11,183 nucleotides of DNA, taken from the NCBI GenBank assembly GCA_026387995.1, contig JAPLKQ010000050.1:1-11183 (forward strand). The letters run 5' to 3'. The notes under the pieces were generated by a model. The model was not told the origin of the DNA and searched no databases. It worked only from the letters and a program-made list of their open reading frames with translations. Of this stretch, positions 1 through 7,046 are shown piece by piece. The position numbers were made by a program, and so were the translations under genes. This stretch comes from Bacillota bacterium. GTDB lineage: Bacteria; Bacillota_I; Bacilli_A; RFN20; CAG-826. Every line of letters begins with the position of its first letter. Positions within the stretch are counted from its first letter, which is position 1.

Positions 1-694
1 GCTGAAAGCCGACCAAACCATCGGCGGCACGGCGCTCAACTTGATGGCGCCGGCGTTAGCCATCGTCGTCACCTGGGCCATCCAAGGCCAAGGCCAGACC
101 GCGATTTATACGCCCTCCTGGGTACCGCTCGCGAATGCAGGCGCCAACGCAACTTTCTTTGAACGCGTGTTCCTGAAGAGCAGTTACCTCACGACCCCGA
201 TTTGCGTCATGGTCATCGTGGCGGCTTGGGTCATCATTTATAAAACCAAATTCGGCCTTCGTTTACGGTCCTGCGGCGAAAACCCGGCGGCCGCTGACAG
301 CGTCGGCATCAACGTTTACAAGATGCGTTATATCGGCGTCATGATTTCCGGCGCTTTGGTGGGTATCGGCGGCATCGCCTTCACGCTCGCGGCCGGCAGT
401 GGCTTCGCCTCGACTGTCGCCGGTTATGGCTTCCTCGCTTTGGCGGTCATGATCTTCGGTAACTGGCAGCCGCTGAAAATCGTCCTCGCGGCCTTGTTAT
501 TCGCTTTCTTCAAGTCTTTGTCCGGCATGGCCAGCAGCATCCCGTTCCTCCCGTCTTTCGAAGGCGTGAAGGAATCCCTCTATATCTATTTGATGATTCC
601 GTATATCGTCACCATGATCATCTTGGCCCTCACCTCGAAGAAATCGCGGGCGCCGAAAGCGGAAGGCATCCCGTACGACAAGAGTTCCCGCTAA
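1..694 (+). CDS. BMP/nucleoside-type ABC transporter permease, YufQ-like (COG1079), C-terminal part
   Basis: This is the 3' part of an inner-membrane permease of the simple-sugar/nucleoside ABC importer class (Bacillus YufQ/NupQ-like). In this class the permease works with a second permease, an ATPase and a BMP-type substrate-binding lipoprotein. The frame is open from base 2, so the start lies before the window; 230 residues remain of a family that usually has a little over 300. Family signatures are visible: 'GTALNLMAPALA' near the left edge and, in the middle, 'GENPAAADSVGINVYKMRY' followed by 'GALVGIGG', the conserved cytoplasmic loop of COG1079 permeases. Several hydrophobic membrane segments follow, and the tail is short, basic and cytoplasmic. 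It ends in TAA, and an intrinsic terminator follows 17 bases later, so it is probably the last gene of its operon. The substrate is not readable from this fragment; nucleosides are the best guess from the family. Confidence 0.9.
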   Translation, partial: LKADQTIGGTALNLMAPALAIVVTWAIQGQGQTAIYTPSWVPLANAGANATFFERVFLKSSYLTTPICVMVIVAAWVIIYKTKFGLRLRSCGENPAAADSVGINVYKMRYIGVMISGALVGIGGIAFTLAAGSGFASTVAGYGFLALAVMIFGNWQPLKIVLAALLFAFFKSLSGMASSIPFLPSFEGVKESLYIYLMIPYIVTMIILALTSKKSRAPKAEGIPYDKSSR

Positions 695-710
695 AAAATA
701 CCACCGACAA

Positions 711-740
711 AAAGAAGGAAGGCAACTTCCTTTTTTTCTT
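711..740 (+). terminator. Intrinsic terminator after the ABC permease
   Basis: An 11-bp stem (711-721 with 726-736, one G-T wobble) closes a GCAA tetraloop and merges into a run of seven T (731-737). It begins 17 bases after the permease stop codon, so it should end the ABC transporter operon. Confidence 0.9.
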
Positions 741-750
741 ATCTATTTAT

Positions 751-759
751 TGCTATAAT
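751..759 (+). promoter_or_regulatory. Extended -10 promoter of the lipoprotein gene
   Basis: TGC-TATAAT (751-759) is a perfect -10 with the extended TGn element. No good -35 is present: the matching position falls in the T-run of the preceding terminator. Transcription would start near 766, giving a leader of about 125 bases before the ATG at 892. I see no known riboswitch in that leader. Confidence 0.65.
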
Positions 760-891
760 ACTTTCATACAACGAAAATACCCGAAAAAAGCGGATAGTAT
801 CACGATATTAAAAAAGTTTGATGATTTACCAATAAAAAGACGAGGTTGCGCGTTAATACTGTGTAAGCTAAATTTCATCGGAGGAAAAAAC

Positions 892-2016
892 ATGAAAAAA
901 ATCTTTACGAGCGTACTCTTTGCGGCCATGAGCGCCGGACTATTGGCCGGGTGCGCGACTGCGACCACGGTGACCCCGAAAGCCTTTGCCACCAATGACG
1001 AAGTGACGGGGTTCCAAACCGTCTCGGCCGTTTCCTTATTAGACGATATTAAATTTGCGGAAGGCGACCTGCCCAGCAGCGAGACCAGTAGCGAAACCAG
1101 TTCCGAAGTCACGTCTTCGGATCCCACCAGCACTGAAGTCAGCTCGGAAGCTTCCAGCGAAGTCACCTCCGAAGTCAGTTCAGAAGTCGTTTCTTCAGAA
1201 ACGTCCTCGGAAACCAGCGAAGTCCCGGTCGAGACCGTCGATGTCACCAAATACTTAGGTATTATGGAACAACTGCTCTCCGATCACCCGATTCAAATGG
1301 TGACTGAAGCCAGCGACCTCGCCGAATACACCTACAAAATGACGATTACCACGACCGATTTAAACGGTGTCGTCTCGACTTTCGTCCTTTACTACAACGA
1401 ACTCGTCACCGATACCACCGATACCAGTTCCGAAACCTCGAGCGAAGCCATTCTTGGAAAACATGGCGACGGCGGCATGGGCGGCATGGGGGACCATGGC
1501 AACTGGAACGATAATCACGATGGCTCCGAAACCAGCGAAACGACTGAAGAAACTGGCGACGCCAATGAATATCAAAGCAACCATGACCATCACCACGTGG
1601 GCGATATCGACGAAGAAGGCAATATGACCAACCTCGAAGGCATCATCTTCGTGAATGGCGTCCAATACGATTTAGTCGGCAAAAAGAATGACACCGAAAC
1701 CCGTTTCTTCGTCTCGATCGACGAAGCCAACTGGATTCGCGTCAGTTCCTCCATTGATGGCAACGAAGAATCATACAAATACACGGTTTCCGTCGATGGC
1801 GTCCGTTCCAAATTCTCATTCAAGCTCGAGACTGAAGACAATGGCGACCTCAAAGTCACCGTTAAATCGATCTCCGGCGGACTACAGACTTCCTACAAGT
1901 TCTACAAGACCGTGGATGCCGATGGCAACGAAGTCATCTACATTCTGAAGACCATGGCGATCATGGTTATGCCGGCGGCGGCAGAGACGGCGGATGCCGT
2001 AACTAAGCCCCGATAA
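892..2016 (+). CDS. Uncharacterised lipoprotein with Ser/Glu/Thr linker and Gly/His/Asp-rich insert; C-terminus probably frameshifted
   Basis: A 374-residue secreted lipoprotein of unknown function. The start is firm: GGAGG at 880-884 lies 7 bases before the ATG. Residues 1-20 form a lipoprotein signal peptide with lipobox LAGC, so Cys21 should be lipidated and the protein anchored outside the membrane. Residues 62-112 are a low-complexity Ser/Glu/Thr/Val stalk of SSE-type repeats. Residues 180-245 contain a second Ser/Glu patch, a Gly/Met/His/Asp-rich stretch (HGDGGMGGMGDHGNW) and HDHHH, which could bind metal (inference only). Residues 115-170 and 248-353 look like beta-rich globular modules. 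After codon 353 the frame reads TMAIMVMPAAAETADAV, unlike the rest. The -1 frame from base 1950 instead reads DHGDHGYAGGGRDGGCRN and stops at 2004-2006; it matches the insert's composition, so an indel or sequencing error is likely. It forms a single-gene unit between two terminators. I recognise no named family. Confidence 0.85.
   Translation: MKKIFTSVLFAAMSAGLLAGCATATTVTPKAFATNDEVTGFQTVSAVSLLDDIKFAEGDLPSSETSSETSSEVTSSDPTSTEVSSEASSEVTSEVSSEVVSSETSSETSEVPVETVDVTKYLGIMEQLLSDHPIQMVTEASDLAEYTYKMTITTTDLNGVVSTFVLYYNELVTDTTDTSSETSSEAILGKHGDGGMGGMGDHGNWNDNHDGSETSETTEETGDANEYQSNHDHHHVGDIDEEGNMTNLEGIIFVNGVQYDLVGKKNDTETRFFVSIDEANWIRVSSSIDGNEESYKYTVSVDGVRSKFSFKLETEDNGDLKVTVKSISGGLQTSYKFYKTVDADGNEVIYILKTMAIMVMPAAAETADAVTKPR
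1075..1227 (+). repeat. Low-complexity Ser/Glu/Thr-coding repeat
   Basis: About 150 bases encode imperfect repeats of the type S-S-E-(T/V/A), residues 62-112 of the lipoprotein. Codons vary (AGC, AGT, TCC, TCG, TCT for Ser), so the repeat is conserved as protein rather than as DNA. It is typical of surface-protein stalks in Bacillota. A shorter copy lies near 1423-1446. Confidence 0.75.
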
Positions 2017-2026
2017 TCTCTAACTG

Positions 2027-2059
2027 AAAAGATGAGGAAGCGATTCCCCATCTTTTTTT
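2027..2059 (+). terminator. Intrinsic terminator after the lipoprotein gene, possibly bidirectional
   Basis: A 13-position stem (2027-2039 with 2044-2056, one A-C mismatch) has a four-base loop GCGA and runs into seven T (2053-2059). It starts 10 bases after the lipoprotein stop. On the minus strand the same hairpin is followed by TTTT, so it may also terminate the convergent MFS gene, whose stop is at 2078. Confidence 0.85.
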
Positions 2060-2077
2060 ATGTTATGAACGTGACGG

Positions 2078-3385
2078 TTAAAGCGAGGACGAGGCCTTCG
2101 CTTTTTTCTCATGCCGTAAGGCCAGGAATAGCGGAATGATAATGATGAGCGAGCAGACGGCGGCGGCAAGGAAGATATAGGGTGTCGGGACATGTTTGGT
2201 GACGCCGAGTTCCACGAAGGTCTGGTTATTGCTGCGGATGATGAAAGCGCCGATGGCGGGACCGATGATCATCGGGATTAAGACGTAGAAGATCATCCGT
2301 ATGCCTTGGAAATGGCCGGCTTTGTCTGCTGGCGTATAATCGCGGGTTTTGGCGCTTAGGGTGCTTGTAAACACTAAATTCCCGGTCATCATCACGAAGC
2401 CGGCGATGCCGACGTAGATAATGCCGACGCTATTGCCGAGGAAGAAGATGCCCAAGAAGCCGGCAATCATGACGAAGAGACTTGAGAAGAAGAACTTGTT
2501 CTTGTTCTTGGCGTTGATATAGCGGGCCACGATGATGCTGGCGATGGAAGCCCCGAGGATGATGCCGCCGAGCAGCAACGCATAGTCCGTCAATCCTAGA
2601 TACAGCTGGAAATAGATGATGAAGTACGGCATATAGATTTGCGAAGCGATGCCGAAAAGGGCCATCGTCACTAAGGATAAGTAGAGTAACTTGTTCTGCT
2701 TGACCGTCGACCAGCGGAAACCGTAGATGACGGTTTTCCAGTAATTTTCTTTGGGTTTCTCGAAGCGGGTTTCCTTAATCAGGAATAAGCCAAGGATACC
2801 GCCGAGCGAGATGATGCCGCCGATGATGAAGAAGAATAAGGGCCAGTGGCCGGTTTGCGTTAACCCATCAAAAGCTCCGAAGATGAGGAGCAAAGCCAGT
2901 AGTGGCAGCGTCGCAAGGATACCTTCGACCTTGCCGCGGTTATTTTCAGTGGTGATGTCGGTGACCCAGGCGTTAAAGGCGCCATCGTTGGCGGTTGACC
3001 CGAAGAAGGTCATCACGCAGTCCATGACGATGACGGCGATGACGGCGATGGTAACGGCGTTCGCGGTCGGAATTAAAGCAGCGACATTAGCGGTGGAAAT
3101 GAAACCGAACGATAACGTGGATAAACCCCAAAGGATATAGCCAATGGTAATAAAGATTTTGCGCCGCCCGACTTTATCGCTGAGCGCGCCCATGACCATG
3201 GTCGTTAAGGTCGCGACGGCAGCACTGGCGCCGACCATCCAGGCGATGGCGTCTGGGTTTCCGTCGATCGTGTTGTAGAGGAACACGTTGAAATACATGT
3301 TCTCGACGACCCAGGCAATCTGCCCGAATAAGCCAAAGATGAGAATCGACGTCCAAGCCCGCGCCCCTAACTGGTCTTTCTTCAT
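2078..3385 (-). CDS. MFS transporter, probably sugar/glycoside uptake
   Basis: A 435-residue inner-membrane carrier of the major facilitator superfamily with the usual 12 hydrophobic segments. The family signature between segments 2 and 3 is clear: GALSDKVGRRK at residues 66-76 (motif A). A conserved polar stretch 'STANDGAFNAWVTDIT' lies in the first half, and the central cytoplasmic loop is charged ('ETRFEKPKENYW'). The tail is short and basic. The start ATG (3385) has GGAGG at 3400-3396 on the minus strand, 10 bases upstream. The gene begins 16 bases after the stop of the GH127 glycosidase gene, so the two are almost certainly co-transcribed, and the carrier probably imports the glycosidase's substrate. 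The substrate (an arabinose-containing oligosaccharide) is inferred from this neighbour only; residues that set specificity cannot be read. It ends in TAA, convergent with the lipoprotein gene. Confidence 0.85.
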   Translation of the reverse strand: MKKDQLGARAWTSILIFGLFGQIAWVVENMYFNVFLYNTIDGNPDAIAWMVGASAAVATLTTMVMGALSDKVGRRKIFITIGYILWGLSTLSFGFISTANVAALIPTANAVTIAVIAVIVMDCVMTFFGSTANDGAFNAWVTDITTENNRGKVEGILATLPLLALLLIFGAFDGLTQTGHWPLFFFIIGGIISLGGILGLFLIKETRFEKPKENYWKTVIYGFRWSTVKQNKLLYLSLVTMALFGIASQIYMPYFIIYFQLYLGLTDYALLLGGIILGASIASIIVARYINAKNKNKFFFSSLFVMIAGFLGIFFLGNSVGIIYVGIAGFVMMTGNLVFTSTLSAKTRDYTPADKAGHFQGIRMIFYVLIPMIIGPAIGAFIIRSNNQTFVELGVTKHVPTPYIFLAAAVCSLIIIIPLFLALRHEKKAKASSSL

Positions 3386-3401
3386 AGTTTACTGTCCTCC
3401 A

Positions 3402-5336
3402 TTATTTGAACTGCGCGATCCGTAATCGCGTTAAACCATACGGCACCAACACAAACTTCTTTTCGACGGCAGGAACGAGTTCGTTCTTAAATAGCAACTT
3501 TTCTTTGACGGCTTCGAGACAGGCGATTTCAAAGAGGTAATGGTGGATATCGTCACCTTCAAGATGGCGATTGAGGAGCGTCACGGAGCAATGCGCAGTC
3601 TCCGGATGATGATATTCCATCGTGATTTCCGGGTGAGGCGTCGTGACATGTTTTAGAGGCACGAAAGCACGGTCATGAAACGGTGCCTGACCACGCAAAG
3701 GTATTTCCCGAGCCGGTATTTTGTAGGCGAAAAGCAAACTGCCGCGGCGGAGGCTAAATGTCTTCGCGGCATCATGGATGGTTTTGATCTCGGGAAAGAA
3801 ACGTAGCGTAAAACTTAGGCCAGTCCTCAGCATTCCTAAATCCTCTAAGGGGACTTGATTGATTTTGCGAGTGGCGGCACCGCCGGTGATTTCCGCCGGT
3901 TCGCCGTAGGGAATCCGCACGAAAAGTTTTTTGGGCGCTTTGGTACTAACCTCAACGAACGTGATTTTGACGGAATCATCGAAGGGATATTTCGTTTCGA
4001 CGTCGAAGATAATATGCCCATCGGCGAAACTAACGTCATAATGGCCGGGTATATATAAATAGATATAGAGGGCGTCCTCTTTGGTATAGACGGCATTCTC
4101 AACGAATTTCGGAAAGCCTTGATGCATGTTGGCGGCGCAGCAGCCGAAAAAGGGCGCGACCCCAAAGGTCGTGGCGTCTTTACCGGCATCGTAGAAATGG
4201 TGGTGGGAAACCGCGGCACGTTTCTGATTGACTTGTTGGACATATTGATGGGCGCACATATCCGACGTTAATGTCGCTAAAAGCGCATTATAAGCGTAAT
4301 ATTCGAGATAATCAGCCGCCTTCGGGTCACCGGTAAGGCGCAGAATTTCTTCCATGGAATACATGGCTTCGACGACCACGCATAGTTCGACGCCTTGCGT
4401 CGGTTTCGGGCCATTCAGGTGTTCGTCGCTGGAAAATAAGTCGAGGGCGTTCCCGTGATACTTGAGGAGCTGCTCAAGTCCTTGCCAGACGGGATTGGTG
4501 TCCGGTTCACGGTTTTCAAAGTATTGGCGGTAGAGGGGATATTTGAGAGCCATCGCGATATTGACGCCATGGGTCTTAAGATAATGCTGGACGAAGTTCG
4601 AGTGATTGAAAGTCGCAATTTCTTCGGGCGTTTTAGGCTTTACCGTCTCGGGATGTTCCTGCTCTTTTTTAGCTTGGCTGGCGAGTAGGGGACGAAGCGC
4701 GTGGAAAAGCGTCCGACTCAAGTAATGCGTGGTCGTTTTATGATAAGGAAAATCACTTAAATAAGTATCCCAGTCAATCGATTGGCGGATCAATGTTTTT
4801 CCTAATTCCTTATACTTCTCGTTTTTCGTCGACTCATAGACGAGTTCCAAGGCCTCGCTACATTCTAAGCCGCGGGCATACGCCCAAAAGTACAACGGTT
4901 TCGCCACGATATGAGCGATGACGTAGTCGAAAAAGGCAGTTAAAAAAGGCAAAATACGCGAATCTCCAGTCAGCCGGCAGTAGGTCGCGAAGGCTTTGGT
5001 GACAACGAAACGAGGCCACCAGTCTTCATTACTGGTCGGACCGAAGAAACCATCCATCCGTTGGGACTTAAGGATGGCGTCGACCCATACATTGGCTTCG
5101 GCGATGAGATGTTCATCATGGAGCAAAAAGGCCAGCGGGACAAGTCCATCAAGATAATAGGGGCCACGTTCCCAGCTTTCGCCGTGGCCGCCGAGCCAAG
5201 CGGAGTCTTTAGAGAGATCAGGAAAAACCTCGCCGATATGGCCCGTAAGGCCACTGGCCTGGGTCAGTAAAAGCGTACGATAAAAACCGGTGACCGACAC
5301 CGCGCCTGGGCCCAGTTTATGGAGTGGCTGGTTCAT
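3402..5336 (-). CDS. GH127 (DUF1680) family glycoside hydrolase, probable beta-L-arabinofuranosidase
   Basis: A 644-residue enzyme of normal length for GH127. Known members (Bifidobacterium HypBA1) release beta-L-arabinofuranose with a cysteine nucleophile held by a zinc site of one Glu and three Cys. The equivalents are visible: 'GVELC' gives E317 and C319, and 'FFGCCAANMHQG' gives C399 and C400, C399 being the likely nucleophile. 'SSDEHLNGP' (D304-E305-H306) is the conserved stretch expected to supply the acid/base Glu. The N-terminal two thirds is a helical (alpha/alpha)-barrel-like domain; beta-rich modules follow from about residue 415. There is no signal peptide, so it should act in the cytoplasm on an imported oligosaccharide, which fits the MFS carrier encoded 16 bases downstream. 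The start ATG has an in-frame TAA two codons upstream; an AAGGAAAGG site lies 14 bases before it, a rather long spacing. GH127 also contains other activities, so the exact substrate is uncertain. Confidence 0.9.
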   Translation of the reverse strand: MNQPLHKLGPGAVSVTGFYRTLLLTQASGLTGHIGEVFPDLSKDSAWLGGHGESWERGPYYLDGLVPLAFLLHDEHLIAEANVWVDAILKSQRMDGFFGPTSNEDWWPRFVVTKAFATYCRLTGDSRILPFLTAFFDYVIAHIVAKPLYFWAYARGLECSEALELVYESTKNEKYKELGKTLIRQSIDWDTYLSDFPYHKTTTHYLSRTLFHALRPLLASQAKKEQEHPETVKPKTPEEIATFNHSNFVQHYLKTHGVNIAMALKYPLYRQYFENREPDTNPVWQGLEQLLKYHGNALDLFSSDEHLNGPKPTQGVELCVVVEAMYSMEEILRLTGDPKAADYLEYYAYNALLATLTSDMCAHQYVQQVNQKRAAVSHHHFYDAGKDATTFGVAPFFGCCAANMHQGFPKFVENAVYTKEDALYIYLYIPGHYDVSFADGHIIFDVETKYPFDDSVKITFVEVSTKAPKKLFVRIPYGEPAEITGGAATRKINQVPLEDLGMLRTGLSFTLRFFPEIKTIHDAAKTFSLRRGSLLFAYKIPAREIPLRGQAPFHDRAFVPLKHVTTPHPEITMEYHHPETAHCSVTLLNRHLEGDDIHHYLFEIACLEAVKEKLLFKNELVPAVEKKFVLVPYGLTRLRIAQFK

Positions 5337-5382
5337 AAATTATGATTTAACCTTTCCTTAGGCAAAATGGTATTCTGGAAAC

Positions 5383-5411
5383 ATTATATAACGTTTGATT
5401 TTGTAACGTAA
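5383..5411 (-). promoter_or_regulatory. Probable promoter of the GH127-MFS operon with a weak -35
   Basis: On the minus strand a perfect -10 TATAAT lies at 5388-5383. The position 17 bases upstream reads TTACGT, a poor -35. The start would be near 5376, about 40 bases before the GH127 ATG. The spacer and -35 hold two direct copies of ACGTTA (5394-5389 and 5409-5404, period 15), which may be operator half-sites. A weak -35 would fit control by an activator, but this is inference. Confidence 0.5.
5389..5409. repeat. Direct repeat TAACGT, period 15, in the GH127 promoter
   Basis: Two copies of TAACGT (5389-5394 and 5404-5409; T-x-TAACGT if extended) lie just upstream of the minus-strand -10. 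They could be half-sites for a regulator of the arabinoside operon. At six to eight bases they could also be chance. Confidence 0.3.
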
Positions 5412-5509
5412 GGAAACCCGCATCTTTCGAAACTAAATATGCGTTTATGACCGAATAATGATAAAACCATACCTGTTTATGAAATATAAAAAAAATAACG
5501 GCCACTTCA

Positions 5510-5538
5510 TTGAAATCGCTGATTTAGGGTTATATAAT
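5510..5538 (+). promoter_or_regulatory. Sigma-A type promoter of the amino acid permease gene
   Basis: TTGAAA (5510-5515) and TATAAT (5533-5538) are separated by exactly 17 bases, close to the vegetative consensus. The predicted start is near 5545, leaving a leader of under 30 bases with an AGAGAGGA binding site (5556-5563) ahead of the ATG at 5573. This is the best-looking promoter in the window. Confidence 0.8.
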
Positions 5539-5572
5539 AAAAATCGTCACTGCTGAGAGAGGAATATCCACA

Positions 5573-6985
5573 ATGAAGAAAACTTTGGTGCCCAAGTTCG
5601 GGCTTTGGACCGCGGTCGCGATGGTGGTCGGTATCGTCATCGGCAGCGGTATTTTCTTTAAAGCCGACGACGTGCTCGTGGCCACTGGCGGCAGTTTGCC
5701 TTTCACCCTATTGGCTTGGGTCATCGGCGGCGTGATTATGCTCGTCAGCGTCTATGCTTTCAGTTTTGCGGCCGCGCGCGTATTAAAATCGAACGGCGTC
5801 ATCGATTATATCGAAGCCGGTTATGGTAAACGCGTGGGTTATTATGTCGGTTGGTTTCTTTCTTGGATTTACTATCCCTCCCTCGTCGGTGTCTTGGCGT
5901 GGATATCGGGTTTATATACGACGGTTTTATTCAATCTGGCCGGCGGGGTCAACCCCAGCAATGCCTCCTCAACATGGATTTTTGCCGGCGTGTATATCGT
6001 CGGCGCTTTCGTATTAAACTTCTTATCGCCGATTCTTTCCGGCAAGTTCCAGGTGAGCGCCATGGTCATCAAGCTCGTTCCTGTTTCGCTCATTGCCATC
6101 TGAACCATCGTTGGGCTCAGTAATGGCGTGACGGCTGAAAACTTCATGACAGCGGCCCATGTGACAGCGCAAGCCAGCGGCAGCGGACTGGCCGTCGCCG
6201 TGCTCGCGACCGCCTTTGCCTATGACGGCTGGTCGGTGGCTTTATCAATCAATAGCGAACTAAGGGACGCCAAACGAAACCTGCCGAAAGCACTTGTCAT
6301 CGGCTCGCTCATCGTGATGGCGGCCTATTTACTTTATAACCTCGGCGTTGCCGGCGTATTAGCCAATCAACAGTCGGCTGATTTAGGCGATGGCGCGGTC
6401 ACTTTAGCGGTTCAATCGCTTTTCGGCCCGTTGGCCGGTACGGCGTTAATGGTGTTCGTCATCATCTCTTGTTTAGGGACCCTGAACGGTTTGACGCTCG
6501 CGGCCACCCGCGGACTCTATTCCATCGCTTTCCGGGGAAAAGGCTTGGCGCCTCGGTTATTCGTCCAAGTCACGGATAAGTCCAACACGCCATTATTCAG
6601 CGTCATCGGCGGGGCCGTCATCTCGATTGCCTGGTCGGTGATATGGTATGGCAATTTTCAAGGCTGGTGGGGTGGCTTTATGGACATTTCGGTCCTTCCC
6701 ATCGCTATTTTATATGCGATCTTTGTCGCTATCTATGTCTGGATCATCCGCGATTTCAAGGATGTCAGCGTCTTTAAACGCTACGTGGTCCCGAGTTTGG
6801 CCATCATCGGGAGCCTGTATATTGTCTATGCCGCGATTCAAACGCCGCTCTTCATTAACTTTCTCATTATCTGCCTCTTTATCCTCTCGGTCGGGATGTT
6901 CACGGAAATCTACCATATCGAGAAAGATAAGGCGAAAGCCCGCCGCGTCGCCGAACTGGCGGCCAATGGTAAAAACGGGCGCTAA
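5573..6985 (+). pseudogene. APC-superfamily amino acid permease interrupted by an in-frame TGA at codon 177
   Basis: Read through its one internal stop, this is a 470-residue, 12-segment amino acid permease of normal length. Typical APC features are present: 'GIVIGSGIFFKADDV' in segment 1 (substrate-binding Gly/Ser loop), 'YYVGWFLSWIYYP' in segment 3, and, after the stop, 'AFAYDGWSVALSINSELRD' with 'AKRNLPKAL' (segment 6 and the following loop). TGA at 6101-6103 falls at the end of about segment 5. Both halves are in the same frame, so this is a substitution rather than an indel. The second half has no ribosome binding site and could begin only at a GTG (6128), so it is not a separate gene. 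All 12 Trp codons in the rest of the gene are TGG. The options are a true pseudogene, a sequencing error, or rare readthrough. A strong promoter and intact flanking code argue for recent loss or error. The substrate is unknown. Confidence 0.8.
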
Positions 6986-6993
6986 GATTGCTT

Positions 6994-7014
6994 CGATGTC
7001 TCCATCGTCTTTTC
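6994..7014 (+). terminator. Weak intrinsic terminator after the permease gene
   Basis: A five-base-pair hairpin (CGATG 6994-6998 with CATCG 7003-7007, loop TCTC) is followed by TCTTTTC and further T-rich sequence. It lies 8 bases after the permease stop. The stem is short, so termination may be partial. Confidence 0.4.
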
Positions 7015-7034
7015 TATTGCTATTTTAAAGAATA

Positions 7035-7040
7035 TATACT
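7035..7040 (+). promoter_or_regulatory. Probable -10 element for the rimP-nusA-infB operon
   Basis: TATACT (7035-7040) sits in a strongly AT-rich block between the permease and the GC-rich leader. No good -35 is found at 16-18 bases (the sequence is TTCTAT-like). A start near 7047 would place the whole structured leader in the transcript. Confidence 0.4.
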
Positions 7041-7046
7041 ATCATA

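Noticed and set aside
1075..1227. CRISPR or tandem DNA repeat
   Set aside because: The repeats are protein-level SSE units with varied codons; there are no regular spacers or palindromic repeats.
753..1250. 165-codon minus-strand open frame rich in Ser/Thr/Val/Glu
   Set aside because: It is the antisense of the SSE-coding repeat of the lipoprotein gene, has no ribosome binding site, and overlaps the lipoprotein promoter, signal peptide and stalk.
6101..6103. Mycoplasma-type code with TGA = Trp
   Set aside because: Only one in-frame TGA against about 35 TGG Trp codons in a window with balanced GC; a true code 4 genome would be expected to use TGA more often. Kept as an open test under findings.
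6128..6985. Independent gene starting at GTG 6128
   Set aside because: It is the in-frame second half of the permease (segments 6-12), without a Shine-Dalgarno or promoter.
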